A stretch of 64,000 bases of DNA from assembly GCA_033764435.1 (NCBI GenBank), contig JANRIX010000058.1, positions 69,080-133,079 on the forward strand, given 5' to 3'. Of this stretch, positions 25,645 to 34,223 are shown piece after piece. Position numbers and translations under genes: made by a program. This stretch comes from JAEUMY01 sp033764435 (GTDB lineage: Bacteria; Pseudomonadota; Gammaproteobacteria; Burkholderiales; Usitatibacteraceae). The notes under the pieces are model-generated. The model was not told the origin of the DNA. It worked only from the letters and a program-made list of their open reading frames with translations, and ran no database searches. The stretch's first letter is position 1. Every line of letters begins with the position of its first letter.

Positions 25645-26898
25645 ATGAAACGCAAACTGCTTTCCGCACTGGTCGGCATGACGTTGGCCGGTTCCCTGGC
25701 CTTGACCGGCACGGCGTATGCCCAAGCTAAAAAGGCTGCACCGGCTGGCAAGTTGTCCAATGACACCTTGAAGATTGGTGTGTTGACCGACATGTCCGGC
25801 CTTTACGCTGACTTTGGCGGCCCTGGCGCAGTGTTGGCCGCGCGCATGGCGGTGGAAGACTTTGGCGGCAAGATGTTCGGCAAGAACATCGAGATTGTCA
25901 GCGCTGATCACCAGAACAAGCCGGACGTGGCCAAGAACCTCACCCAGCAGTGGTTCGATCGCGACAATGTGGATGCCACCTTTGAGAACCTGAACTCCGG
26001 CGTGGCCCTGGCCGTGACGGCGCTCGGCAAGGAGAAGAACAAGCTGACCGTGGTTACCGGTGCGGCCACCTCTCGCCTGACCAATGATGCGTGCCAGCCA
26101 GGCACGGCAGTGCACTGGGTGTATGACACCATCTCGCTTGCCAACGTCGTGGGCAAGGCAGTGGTGAAGGCAGGTGGTGACAGCTGGTTTTTCCTGACGG
26201 CCGACTACGCGTTCGGTCACTCACTGGAAAAGGACACGGGCGACGTCGTCAAGGCCAATGGCGGCAAGATTAATGGCGCTGTCCGCCACCCCCTGAACGC
26301 CACAGACTTCTCCTCATTCCTGCTGCAGGCTCAGACTTCAAAGGCGAAGGTGGTGGGGCTGGCCAACGCCGGTGGCGATACGGTCAACAGCATCAAGGCC
26401 GCAGCCGAGTTCGGAATCACCAAGAACCAAAACCTGGCTGCGCTGCTCATGCTTATCACCGACGTTCATGCGCTGGGCCTCAACACTGCACAAGGCCTCT
26501 ACCTGTCTGAGGCGTGGTACTGGGACATGAATGACGAGAACCGTGCTTTCGCCAAGCGTTTCGAAGCCCGCAACAACGGCAAGAAGCCCAACATGAACCA
26601 GGTTGGCGTGTATTCGGCGGTAGCCCACTACCTGAAGGCCGTGCAGGCGGCCGGCACGGATGACACGGCACCGGTGGTGAAGAAGATGGAGGAGATGCCC
26701 ATCAATGACGTGTTTGCCAAGAACGGCAAGCTGCGCCCCGATGGCCGCATGGTGCATGACATGCACTTGTTCCTCGTGAAGAAGCCGTCCGAGTCGAAGG
26801 GCCCTTGGGACTACTACAAGCACATGGGCACGGTGAAGGGCGAGGATGCCTTCCAGTCGCTCGAGAAGTCGCAGTGTCCGCAATTCAAGAAGGGTTGA
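25645..26898 (+). CDS. livK: Periplasmic substrate-binding protein of the LivK type
   Basis: A 417-residue protein with signal peptide (LSALVGMTLAGSLALTGTAYA-QA) and the Peripla_BP_6 fold: LKIGVLTDMSGLYADFGGPGAVLAARMAVEDFGG, then TGAATSRLTNDACQPGTAVHWVYDT and a long C-terminal lobe. The binding pocket pattern differs from classical LivJ/LivK, which have more serine/threonine near YADFG, so the ligand may be an aromatic or aliphatic acid rather than leucine. AAGAGGAG precedes the ATG. It is followed by a 103-nt gap with a strong hairpin, which would help keep the binding protein more abundant than the permeases. Confidence 0.9.
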   Translation: MKRKLLSALVGMTLAGSLALTGTAYAQAKKAAPAGKLSNDTLKIGVLTDMSGLYADFGGPGAVLAARMAVEDFGGKMFGKNIEIVSADHQNKPDVAKNLTQQWFDRDNVDATFENLNSGVALAVTALGKEKNKLTVVTGAATSRLTNDACQPGTAVHWVYDTISLANVVGKAVVKAGGDSWFFLTADYAFGHSLEKDTGDVVKANGGKINGAVRHPLNATDFSSFLLQAQTSKAKVVGLANAGGDTVNSIKAAAEFGITKNQNLAALLMLITDVHALGLNTAQGLYLSEAWYWDMNDENRAFAKRFEARNNGKKPNMNQVGVYSAVAHYLKAVQAAGTDDTAPVVKKMEEMPINDVFAKNGKLRPDGRMVHDMHLFLVKKPSESKGPWDYYKHMGTVKGEDAFQSLEKSQCPQFKKG

Positions 26899-26928
26899 TG
26901 CCAACTTAGCGGTACGCATGCCCGCCTA

Positions 26929-26969
26929 GTCCCTGGCGAATATTCGCGGTGCGAATATTCGCCAGGGAC
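26929..26969. repeat. Perfect 19-bp inverted repeat containing palindrome copies 15 and 16
   Basis: Two copies of the palindrome (26936-26947 and 26951-26962) sit in opposite arms of a 19-bp perfect inverted repeat with a GGT loop; outer bases are GTCCCTG and CAGGGAC. It lies between livK (stop 26898) and livH (start 27002). As RNA it could form a very stable stem; as DNA it is a palindrome of palindromes. It has no T-tract. Confidence 0.95.
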
Positions 26970-27001
26970 GCAACGAGGCGAGCTGTTCAAACGCACCTAA
27001 C

Positions 27002-27889
27002 ATGACTGAAATCTTCGGCGTTCCCATCCAGGCGTTCATGGGCCAGCTCACCATCGGGCTGGTCAATGGCTGTTTCTACGCCTTGCTGTCGCTGGGTCTC
27101 GCCGTCATTTTCGGCATGCTCAACGTGGTGAATTTCGCCCATGGTGCGCTGTACATGGTTGGCGCCTTCTTCTCCTGGATGTTGCTGAAATATGCCGGCG
27201 TCAACTACTGGTTCGCACTCATCCTTGCGCCGATCGCGGTGGCGCTGATCGGCATCATCATCGAGCGCACGATGTTGCGCTGGCTGTATCAACTGGACCA
27301 CCTGTATGGCCTGCTGCTGACCTTCGGTCTCGCACTCATCATCGAGGGCATCTTCCGCCATCACTACGGGTCTTCCGGACAGCCGTATGAATTGCCCGAA
27401 GTGTTCCGGGGCGCTTTCGACCTGGGCTTCATGTTCCTGCCCAAGTACCGGGCGTGGGTGGTGGTGATGTCCATCGTGGTGTGTCTGGCGACTTGGTACG
27501 TGATCGAGCGCACCCGCTTGGGTGCGTATCTCCGGGCGGGTACCGAGAATCCGAAGCTCGTGCAGGCATTCGGCATCAATGTGCCACTCATGGTGACCCT
27601 GACGTACGGGGCGGGTGTGGGGTTGGCGGGTCTGGCCGGTGTGATGGCGGCCCCCGTCTACCTGGTCAATCCCACCATGGGTTCCAGCATCATCATCGTC
27701 GTGTTCGCAGTGGTCGTCATTGGCGGCATGGGATCGATCCTCGGCTCGATCGTCACAGGATTGGCGCTGGGTCTGATCGAAGGGCTGACCAAGGTGTTTT
27801 ATCCAGAGGCTTCCAATACCGTGGTGTTCATCATCATGGCCATCGTGCTGCTCTTGCGGCCGGCGGGTCTGTTCGGGCGGGAAAAATGA
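27002..27889 (+). CDS. livH: ABC permease LivH type
   Basis: A 295-residue inner-membrane permease of the HAAT family with about eight spans. It has the LivH-like N-terminus LTIGLVNGCFYALLSLGLAVIFGMLNVVNFAHGALYM and the cytoplasmic EAA-like loop LGAYLRAGTENPKLVQAFGINV. The C-terminal part ends in VLLLRPAGLFGREK, the usual family ending. It overlaps livM by four bases. Transcription probably continues from livGFK through the hairpin. Confidence 0.93.
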   Translation: MTEIFGVPIQAFMGQLTIGLVNGCFYALLSLGLAVIFGMLNVVNFAHGALYMVGAFFSWMLLKYAGVNYWFALILAPIAVALIGIIIERTMLRWLYQLDHLYGLLLTFGLALIIEGIFRHHYGSSGQPYELPEVFRGAFDLGFMFLPKYRAWVVVMSIVVCLATWYVIERTRLGAYLRAGTENPKLVQAFGINVPLMVTLTYGAGVGLAGLAGVMAAPVYLVNPTMGSSIIIVVFAVVVIGGMGSILGSIVTGLALGLIEGLTKVFYPEASNTVVFIIMAIVLLLRPAGLFGREK

Positions 27890-28824
27890 ACCTGAGCAAG
27901 ACTGCGGTGTTCTATCTCGCTGTGCTGGCGCTGGCTTGCGCAGCGCCTTTCATCGGGGGCTATCCACTGTTCCTGATGAAGTGCCTGTGTTTCGCGCTTT
28001 TCGCCTGTGCATTCAATCTGCTCATCGGCTATACCGGACTATTGTCGTTCGGCCACGCGATGTTCTTCGGCATGTCGGCCTACGTCGCAGCCCATTCGGC
28101 GAAGGCATGGGGCTGGACGCCGGAGGTGGCCATCATCGCCGCCACGCTGGTGTCTGCCGCGCTGGGCTACGTGACCGGCTGGCTGGCCGTGCGCCGCCAA
28201 GGCATCTATTTCGCCATGATCACGCTGGCGCTGTCGCAAATGGTCTACTTCTTCTGCGTGCAGGCACCCTTCACCTATGCGGAGGATGGCATCCAGAGCG
28301 TGCCACGCGGCAAGCTGTTCGGCGTCATCAGCCTGGCGGATGACAGGGTGATGTACTACTTCGTCCTTGCCATCTTCGTTTTCGGCTACTGGATGATCCA
28401 CCGCATCATCCACTCCCCGTTTGGCCAGGTGCTGAAATCCATTCGCGAGAACGAGCCGCGCGCACTCTCGCTGGGCTATGAGGTGCACAAGTACAAGCTG
28501 CTGGCCTTCGTGCTCTCGGCCGCACTGGCTGGCATGGCGGGGGCCACCAAAGCGCTCGCGCTGGGGCTGGCAACGCTGACCGACGTGCAGTGGCAGATGT
28601 CGGGTGAGGTCGTGTTGATGACACTTCTGGGTGGCATGGGCACGATTGCCGGGCCGGTCGTGGGGTCGGCCATCATCATCACCATGCAAAACTATCTGTC
28701 CGGATTCGGTTCATGGGTCACCATCATCATGGGCGTGACTTTCGTGATCTGCGTGCTCGCGTTCCGGCGGGGCATCGTGGGTGAGTTGCAACATTTCTTG
28801 AAAAGCAGGAGCAATAAAGCGTGA
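27886..28824 (+). CDS. livM: ABC permease LivM type
   Basis: A 312-residue permease with about ten hydrophobic spans. Family segments are CLCFALFACAFNLLIGYTGLLSFGHAMFFGMSAY, the loop SIRENEPRALSLGYEVHKYKLLAFVLSAALAGMAGA, and LLGGMGTIAGPVVG near the C-terminus. Its ATG overlaps the livH stop and its own TGA overlaps the etfB GTG (GTGA), so a permease and an electron-transfer gene are translationally coupled. Confidence 0.93.
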   Translation: MNLSKTAVFYLAVLALACAAPFIGGYPLFLMKCLCFALFACAFNLLIGYTGLLSFGHAMFFGMSAYVAAHSAKAWGWTPEVAIIAATLVSAALGYVTGWLAVRRQGIYFAMITLALSQMVYFFCVQAPFTYAEDGIQSVPRGKLFGVISLADDRVMYYFVLAIFVFGYWMIHRIIHSPFGQVLKSIRENEPRALSLGYEVHKYKLLAFVLSAALAGMAGATKALALGLATLTDVQWQMSGEVVLMTLLGGMGTIAGPVVGSAIIITMQNYLSGFGSWVTIIMGVTFVICVLAFRRGIVGELQHFLKSRSNKA

Positions 28825-29570
28825 AAGCATTGGTCGCAGTAAAACGCGTGGTGGACTACAACGTGAAGATTCGCGTCAAGGCGGATCAGTCCGGGGTGGA
28901 GCTCGCGAACGTCAAGATGTCGATGAATCCCTTCGACGAGATCGCCGTCGAGGAAGCCGTCAAGCTCAAGGAAGCCGGCGTGGTCACGGAGGTGGTTGCG
29001 ATCTCCATGGGTGTTGCGGCGTGTCAGGAGACGCTGCGCACCGCCATGGCAATCGGCGCCGATCGCGGCATCCTGGTCGAATCCAATGAAGAGCTGCAGC
29101 CACTGGCTGTGGCAAAGCTGCTGAAAGCCGTGTGCGAGAAGGAAGCACCCCAACTCGTCATCGTGGGCAAGCAGGCGATCGATGACGACTCGAACCAGAC
29201 CGGCCAGATGCTGGCTGCACTCCTGGGTTGGCCGCAGGCAACATTCGCTTCGAAGGTGGTGATTGCGGACGGCAAGGCAGAGGTTACTCGCGAAATCGAT
29301 GGTGGCCTCGAGACGCTGTCGATCAAGCTGCCCGCCGTGGTGACGACGGATCTTCGTCTCAACACCCCGCGCTACGCCACGCTGCCCAACATCATGAAGG
29401 CCAAGAAGAAACCCCTGGACACCCTGACGCCCGAGTCGCTGGGCGTGGATGTGAAACCGCGCCTGAAGACGTTGAAGGTTGTGGAGCCCGCGAAGCGCAA
29501 AGGCGGAATCATGGTCCCGGACGTGGCCACGCTGGTCGACAAACTCAAGAATGAAGCGAAGGTGATCTGA
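28821..29570 (+). CDS. etfB: Electron transfer flavoprotein beta subunit
   Basis: A 249-residue protein starting MKALVAVKRVVDYNVKIRVK. It has the ETF-beta signature VAISMG/ETLRTAMAIGADRGILV, the AMP-binding KQAIDDDSNQTGQM and the C-terminal recognition loop region ITTDLRLNTPRYATLPNIMKAKKKP. With EtfA it carries electrons from acyl-CoA dehydrogenases to ETF:quinone oxidoreductase. The GTG start overlaps livM by four bases and etfA begins on its stop. Confidence 0.96.
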   Translation: MKALVAVKRVVDYNVKIRVKADQSGVELANVKMSMNPFDEIAVEEAVKLKEAGVVTEVVAISMGVAACQETLRTAMAIGADRGILVESNEELQPLAVAKLLKAVCEKEAPQLVIVGKQAIDDDSNQTGQMLAALLGWPQATFASKVVIADGKAEVTREIDGGLETLSIKLPAVVTTDLRLNTPRYATLPNIMKAKKKPLDTLTPESLGVDVKPRLKTLKVVEPAKRKGGIMVPDVATLVDKLKNEAKVI

Positions 29571-30496
29571 TGGCCATCCTGATCATTGCAGAACACGACA
29601 ACACCAACCTCAAGGCGGGCCTCGCCAATGCGGTCACGGCCGCCGTGAAAATCGGTGGCGACGTGCATGTGCTCGTGGCCGGGCAGGGCGCCCAGGGAGC
29701 CGCTGACGCCGCAGCCAAATTCGCCGGAGTCGCCAAGGTGCTGCTGGCCGACAACGCCGCCTTCAAGGATGGCCTGGCGGAAAACCTGGCCCCGTTTGTC
29801 GCGGCCAAGGCCGGCGAATATTCGCATGTACTGGCCGCCTCCACCGCCTTCGGCAAGAACCTGCTGCCGCGCGTGGCCGCGCTTCTGGATGTGGCGCAGA
29901 TCTCCGACATCGTGGCCGTGGAATCCGGAGACACCTTCGTGCGTCCGATCTACGCCGGCAATGCCTTCGCCACCGTGCAGTCTTCGGATGCCATCAAGGT
30001 CATCACCGTGCGCACCACGGGCTTTGATGCGGCACCCGCAACGGGCAGCGCTGCTGTGGAAGCGCTCTCCGGCGGCAGTGATGCCGGCATCGCGTCGCTG
30101 GTGAGCAAGGAGATCGTCAAATCTGATCGCCCTGAACTCACTGCGGCCCGCGTGGTCGTATCCGGCGGTCGCGGTCTGCAGAACGGCGAAAATTTCAAGA
30201 TGCTCGATGCGCTGGCCGACAAGCTCAACGCAGCCATCGGCGCCTCGCGCGCAGCCGTGGATGCGGGCTACGTGCCCAACGATTACCAAGTTGGACAGAC
30301 CGGCAAGATCGTGGCGCCTGATCTCTACATCGCAGTCGGGATCTCGGGTGCCATCCAGCATCTGGCCGGCATGAAGGACAGCAAGGTCATCGTTGCCATC
30401 AACAAGGATCCGGAAGCCCCGATTTTCCAGGTGGCCGATTACGGCATCGTGGGCGACCTGTTCCAGATCGTGCCCGAACTGACCGCAGCGCTGTGA
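29570..30496 (+). CDS. etfA: Electron transfer flavoprotein alpha subunit
   Basis: A 308-residue protein starting MAILIIAEHDNTNLK. The C-terminal FAD domain has RVVVSGGRGLQNGENF, the conserved GASRAAVDAGYVPNDYQVGQTGKIVAPDLYIAVGISGAIQHLAGMKDS region, and KDPEAPIFQVADYGIVGDLF. A palindrome copy lies in the N-terminal domain and encodes GEYSH; that this fits well into a conserved AGEYSH segment shows how the 12-mer can be tolerated. It overlaps etfB by one base and precedes the acyl-CoA dehydrogenase gene by 46 nt. Confidence 0.96.
   Translation: MAILIIAEHDNTNLKAGLANAVTAAVKIGGDVHVLVAGQGAQGAADAAAKFAGVAKVLLADNAAFKDGLAENLAPFVAAKAGEYSHVLAASTAFGKNLLPRVAALLDVAQISDIVAVESGDTFVRPIYAGNAFATVQSSDAIKVITVRTTGFDAAPATGSAAVEALSGGSDAGIASLVSKEIVKSDRPELTAARVVVSGGRGLQNGENFKMLDALADKLNAAIGASRAAVDAGYVPNDYQVGQTGKIVAPDLYIAVGISGAIQHLAGMKDSKVIVAINKDPEAPIFQVADYGIVGDLFQIVPELTAAL
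29814..29825. repeat. Palindrome GCGAATATTCGC, copy 17
   Basis: Inside etfA; read as EYS. Confidence 0.95.
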
Positions 30497-30542
30497 CCGC
30501 TCGGCTCCTCACCCACACAACAAATCCGCAGAAAGTCTCGCC

Positions 30543-32345
30543 ATGAGTGAATACGTCGCACCCTTGAAGGACATGAATTTCCTGTTGAAGCACGTCATCG
30601 GCCTGGAGCAGATCGCCAAGCTGCCTGGGTGCGAGGAAGTGTCCGATGACCTGGTCGAGGCCATCCTCGGCGAGGCGGCAAAGTTTGCCAATGAGGTCCT
30701 GTCGCCGCTCAATGTGATCGGCGACAAGCAGGGTGCCAAGCTCGAGAACGGAAAGGTCACCACGCCGCCCGGATTCAAGGACGCATACTGGAAGTTCGCC
30801 GAGGCGGGCTGGACGCAGATTTCCTCCCCCCCGGAATTTGGCGGCCAGGGTCTGCCGCATGTGGTGGCGACGGCAGTGGGCGAGATGTGGGGCAGCGCCA
30901 ACATGGCCTTCAAGCTGTGTCCGCTCTTGACCGGCGGCGCCATCGAGGCCCTGAATCAGCATGCCTCCAAGGAGATGCAGGAAAGGTATCTCCCCAACAT
31001 GGCATCAGGAAAATGGACGGGCACCATGAATCTGACCGAGCCGCAGGCGGGCTCGGACCTTGCACTGGTGCGCTCGAAAGCCGTACCGCAAGCCGACGGC
31101 AGCTACAAGATCACCGGCCAGAAAATCTTCATTACCTACGGCGAACACGATTACACGGAAAACATCATCCACCTGGTGTTGGCCCGCATAGAAGGCGCGC
31201 CGGAGGGCGTAAAGGGCATCTCGCTCTTCCTCGTGCCCAAATTTCTGGTCAATGCCGATGGCTCGCTGGGCGAACGCAATGACGTGACCTGCGCTTCGAT
31301 TGAACACAAGATGGGCATTCACGCGAGCCCGACCTGCGTGATGATGTATGGCGAGAAGGGCGGTGCCACCGGATACGTGATTGGTGAGCCCAATCGTGGT
31401 CTGGAATACATGTTCGTGATGATGAACGCCGCTCGCCTGGGCGTGGGTCTGGAGGGCGTGTCCGCATGCGAGCGCGCGCTGCAGCATGCGCTGGTTTGGG
31501 CGCGTGAACGCGTGCAGGGTCGCCCGCTGGTACCGATGCCCGGGAATCCGAAATCCGTTGCGATCATCCACCATCCGGATGTGAAGCGGATGCTGCTCAC
31601 CATGAAGGCCTACGCCGAGGCCACCCGCGCGCTGGCCTACTACGCCTCTGCCGCACTGGACATTGCCGAGCGCTCGACTGATGAAGCCCAGAAGCGCATG
31701 AATCAGGCGCTGGTGGATCTGCTCATTCCGGTCGTCAAGGGCTGGAGCACTGAAGTCGGCATCGAAGCCGCATCGCTGGGCATCCAGGTGCATGGCGGTA
31801 TGGGCTACATCGAAGAGACCGGCGCGGCCCAGTACCTCCGCGATGCACGCATCTCGGCGATCTACGAGGGCACCACCGGTATTCAGGCCAACGATCTGGT
31901 CGGCCGCAAGGTTGGTCGGGAAGGTGGTCAGACGGCGTTGGCGCTGCTGAAGGAAATCGACAAGACAGTCTCAGCCTTGAAAGCCGAGAGCGATCTGCAT
32001 CTGCAGGCCATCGGCAAGCAGCTTGCCGCAGGCGTGGCGGAAGCGCGTCGAGCCACCGAATGGATCGTCACCGTTTTCCCCACCAACGCAGCGGCCGTCA
32101 ACGCGGGTTGCGTTCACTACCTGATGCTCATGGGCGGCGTGCTCGGCGGTTGGATGATGGCCAGGTCCGCGCTCATCGCTTCGGCCCACTTGAAGGCGGG
32201 TTCGGGAGACAGCGAATATTCGCGTACCAAGCTCATCACGGCGCGCTTCTACGCCGATCACATCCTCACCAAGTCGAATGGCTACACGGAAGCGATCGTC
32301 GGCGGCGCGGATAGCGTTCTGGAGATGCAAGAAGCTGCCTTCTGA
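30543..32345 (+). CDS. Acyl-CoA dehydrogenase (600-residue, DmdC-like type)
   Basis: A 600-residue flavoenzyme, longer than the classical 380-residue type because of a C-terminal helical extension. It shows MNLTEPQAGSDLALV for FAD and substrate binding, ITGQKIFITYGEHD, GVGLEGVSACERALQHALVWARERVQG, VHGGMGYIEETGAAQYLRDARISAIYEGTTGIQANDL with the catalytic glutamate in IYEGT. This class includes broad acyl-CoA and 3-methylmercaptopropionyl-CoA dehydrogenases. Electrons should pass to the EtfBA pair encoded immediately upstream. A palindrome copy encodes DSEYSR in the C-terminal part. Confidence 0.93.
   Translation: MSEYVAPLKDMNFLLKHVIGLEQIAKLPGCEEVSDDLVEAILGEAAKFANEVLSPLNVIGDKQGAKLENGKVTTPPGFKDAYWKFAEAGWTQISSPPEFGGQGLPHVVATAVGEMWGSANMAFKLCPLLTGGAIEALNQHASKEMQERYLPNMASGKWTGTMNLTEPQAGSDLALVRSKAVPQADGSYKITGQKIFITYGEHDYTENIIHLVLARIEGAPEGVKGISLFLVPKFLVNADGSLGERNDVTCASIEHKMGIHASPTCVMMYGEKGGATGYVIGEPNRGLEYMFVMMNAARLGVGLEGVSACERALQHALVWARERVQGRPLVPMPGNPKSVAIIHHPDVKRMLLTMKAYAEATRALAYYASAALDIAERSTDEAQKRMNQALVDLLIPVVKGWSTEVGIEAASLGIQVHGGMGYIEETGAAQYLRDARISAIYEGTTGIQANDLVGRKVGREGGQTALALLKEIDKTVSALKAESDLHLQAIGKQLAAGVAEARRATEWIVTVFPTNAAAVNAGCVHYLMLMGGVLGGWMMARSALIASAHLKAGSGDSEYSRTKLITARFYADHILTKSNGYTEAIVGGADSVLEMQEAAF
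32212..32223. repeat. Palindrome GCGAATATTCGC, copy 18
   Basis: Near the 3' end of the acyl-CoA dehydrogenase gene; read as EYS. The next copy is 11 kb away. Confidence 0.95.
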
Positions 32346-32528
32346 TAGTCCCGTTGCTGGGCAGCCACGCCGCCCGGCAGCGAGCCGATTGATCTCTGAA
32401 CAGCGAACTGGCCCGGTTCTTCCTGCCTATCGCTGGCCGGGGCTTTGTGGCAGACTTTCGGTCACTAGAAGACTATGTGGCTGTGTGCCTGTTGGCTTCA
32501 GCGTCGGCACACTCACTCAGGGAGATTC

Positions 32529-33416
32529 ATGGAAGCGCAGATCCAGGCAGCGGTGATGTTCGCCGACGTGAGCGGCAGCACCAAGTTGTACGATCGAGCC
32601 GGCGACGCAATCGCGCATGCCGCCATTTCCAAATGCGTCGACATGTTCAAGCGGGTCACGCTTGAAAATGGCGGCACGGTCATCAAGACCATTGGCGACG
32701 AAGTCATGGCGACATTTCCCGGGGCGGACAACGCCGCGCGCGCCGCCTGCACCATGCAAAACGAAATCACCGCCATGCCCGAACCGGTCGAGGGCGTTCA
32801 GCTCGGTGCTCGCATCGGCTTTCACTTCGGTTCAGTCGTGCCACGCGACAACGATGTGTTTGGCGACACGGTCAATCTGGCAGCCCGGCTGACCGATCTT
32901 GCATCCAAGGGTCAGATCATCACGGATGATGAAACGGTGAAGCAGCTCGCGCCCTTGCTGCGCGCGGATTGCCGCAGGTTGTATTCAATCCCCGTGAAGG
33001 GCAAGGCCGATGAAGTCGGCATTGTCGAAATGCTCTGGCAGGAATCCGAAGATGCAACCCAGGTTGCCCGGACTCGTGTCCGACCCGTGCAGCAGGCGGG
33101 CCGTTTGACGTTGCGCCACGGAGAACAGGTGATTGTCATGCCAGGCCAGAAGTCATCGGTCACGCTCGGACGCGATGCCGCGACCGACATGGTTGTTGCC
33201 GACAAGATGGCGTCCCGTATTCATTGCGAAATCGAACTGCGCATGGACAAATTTGTCCTGTCTGATCGCAGCGCCAACGGAACCTATGTTTTCGCGGAGG
33301 GGCAGGGCGAAATGATCCTGCGCCGCGAAGAGGCCATTTTGCGTGGTCGTGGCGTCATCACGCTGGGACAGAGCCATTCCACCACGTCGGAGCAGGTCGA
33401 GTTCCAGGTGGAGTGA
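32529..33416 (+). CDS. Class III adenylate/guanylate cyclase with C-terminal FHA domain
   Basis: A 295-residue soluble protein. Residues 5 to about 175 form a class III cyclase domain: VMFADVSGSTKLYDRAGD with metal-binding Asp13, GGTVIKTIGDEVMATF with the second aspartate, and GDTVNLAARL. Residues about 200-290 form an FHA domain: VTLGRDAATDMVVADKMASRIHCEIEL with the phosphothreonine-binding Arg and Ser, and DRSANGTYV. FHA domains bind phosphothreonine, so the cyclase probably docks on a kinase substrate. AGGGAGA precedes the ATG. The next gene starts 4 nt later. A Ser/Thr kinase with three TxxD motifs is encoded 5 kb downstream. Confidence 0.92.
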   Translation: MEAQIQAAVMFADVSGSTKLYDRAGDAIAHAAISKCVDMFKRVTLENGGTVIKTIGDEVMATFPGADNAARAACTMQNEITAMPEPVEGVQLGARIGFHFGSVVPRDNDVFGDTVNLAARLTDLASKGQIITDDETVKQLAPLLRADCRRLYSIPVKGKADEVGIVEMLWQESEDATQVARTRVRPVQQAGRLTLRHGEQVIVMPGQKSSVTLGRDAATDMVVADKMASRIHCEIELRMDKFVLSDRSANGTYVFAEGQGEMILRREEAILRGRGVITLGQSHSTTSEQVEFQVE

Positions 33417-33420
33417 CAGG

Positions 33421-34185
33421 ATGGGCATCAAGGACTGGTTCAGCGGGGACAAGAACAAGGCCGCGTTCCGGGAGAAGGTCAAGGAAGCGGTCTCTGATGG
33501 CCGGCTCACGCCACAGAAGGTTGCCGAGCTCGAATCGGTGCGGCAGCAGCTGGATGTGGAGGATGCGTCCGATGACCGCACGCGCTTCCGTCGCGAGGCC
33601 TTCAATGAGGCGGTGAGTGCCGTAAAGTCCGGCGGAAAGATGACCGCCGATGAAGCACGAGAGCTCACGCGCATTCAGAAGTTCCTGGCGCTGTCCGACG
33701 AGCAGATCGAAAAGACCCGCTGGGATCTGGTGAGACTGAAGACGTTCACCGAGATCCGCGAAGGTCGATTGCCGGTGGTGAGTCCGACTCACAATGCGCT
33801 GCGCGGTCTCAAACTGCTGGAAAATGAATTGGCGCATTACTGCGTGCCTGCGGAGATTCTGTCGATCACCGATCCCGGCGCAAGTGTCGGTGCGCGCCAG
33901 CAGGCGGGGGTTGCTTACGTGCTGGGCGCGGGTGCCTCGCACGAACTGCCCGTCAAGGCGGCAACGCTCATGGATTCAGGCGTATTTCTGATGACCAACC
34001 TGAGATTGATGCTGCGTGCCGACGGACACAACCATGGCTTTGCGATCCGGGAAATCGACCAGTTCTATTTCTACCGGAATGGCATCCGTTTGCGAACGCG
34101 CAAGGGCAATGTCTTGCTGCGCTTCCAGTCGGACGGGATCGTTGATGTGGTCGGCGCGCTTCTGGACCACTTCGTAAAGCAGTAG
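33421..34185 (+). CDS. Protein of unknown function paired with the FHA-cyclase
   Basis: A 254-residue protein with no signal peptide. Residues 1-110 are charged and helical (KAAFREKVKEAVSDGRLTPQKVAELESV, then MTADEARELTRIQKFLALS), looking like paired EF-hand or TerB-like helices. The C-terminal 120 residues (GVAYVLGAGASHELPVKAATLMDSGVFLMTNLRLMLRADGHNHGFAIREIDQFYFYRNGIRLRTRKGNVLLRF) look like a bacterial PH-like domain, in which a GxLxLTNxRL motif is typical. It starts 4 nt after the cyclase stop, so they are one unit. I do not recognise a named family. Confidence 0.75.
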   Translation: MGIKDWFSGDKNKAAFREKVKEAVSDGRLTPQKVAELESVRQQLDVEDASDDRTRFRREAFNEAVSAVKSGGKMTADEARELTRIQKFLALSDEQIEKTRWDLVRLKTFTEIREGRLPVVSPTHNALRGLKLLENELAHYCVPAEILSITDPGASVGARQQAGVAYVLGAGASHELPVKAATLMDSGVFLMTNLRLMLRADGHNHGFAIREIDQFYFYRNGIRLRTRKGNVLLRFQSDGIVDVVGALLDHFVKQ

Positions 34186-34223
34186 ACGATCAACTGCAGT
34201 TGTCTATCGACGGCAATCGTCGA

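Noticed and set aside
15408..26962. Closely spaced palindromes as a possible CRISPR array
   Set aside because: Pairs are 15 and 27 nt apart, single events, inside a gene or a hairpin; no regular spacers or cas genes.
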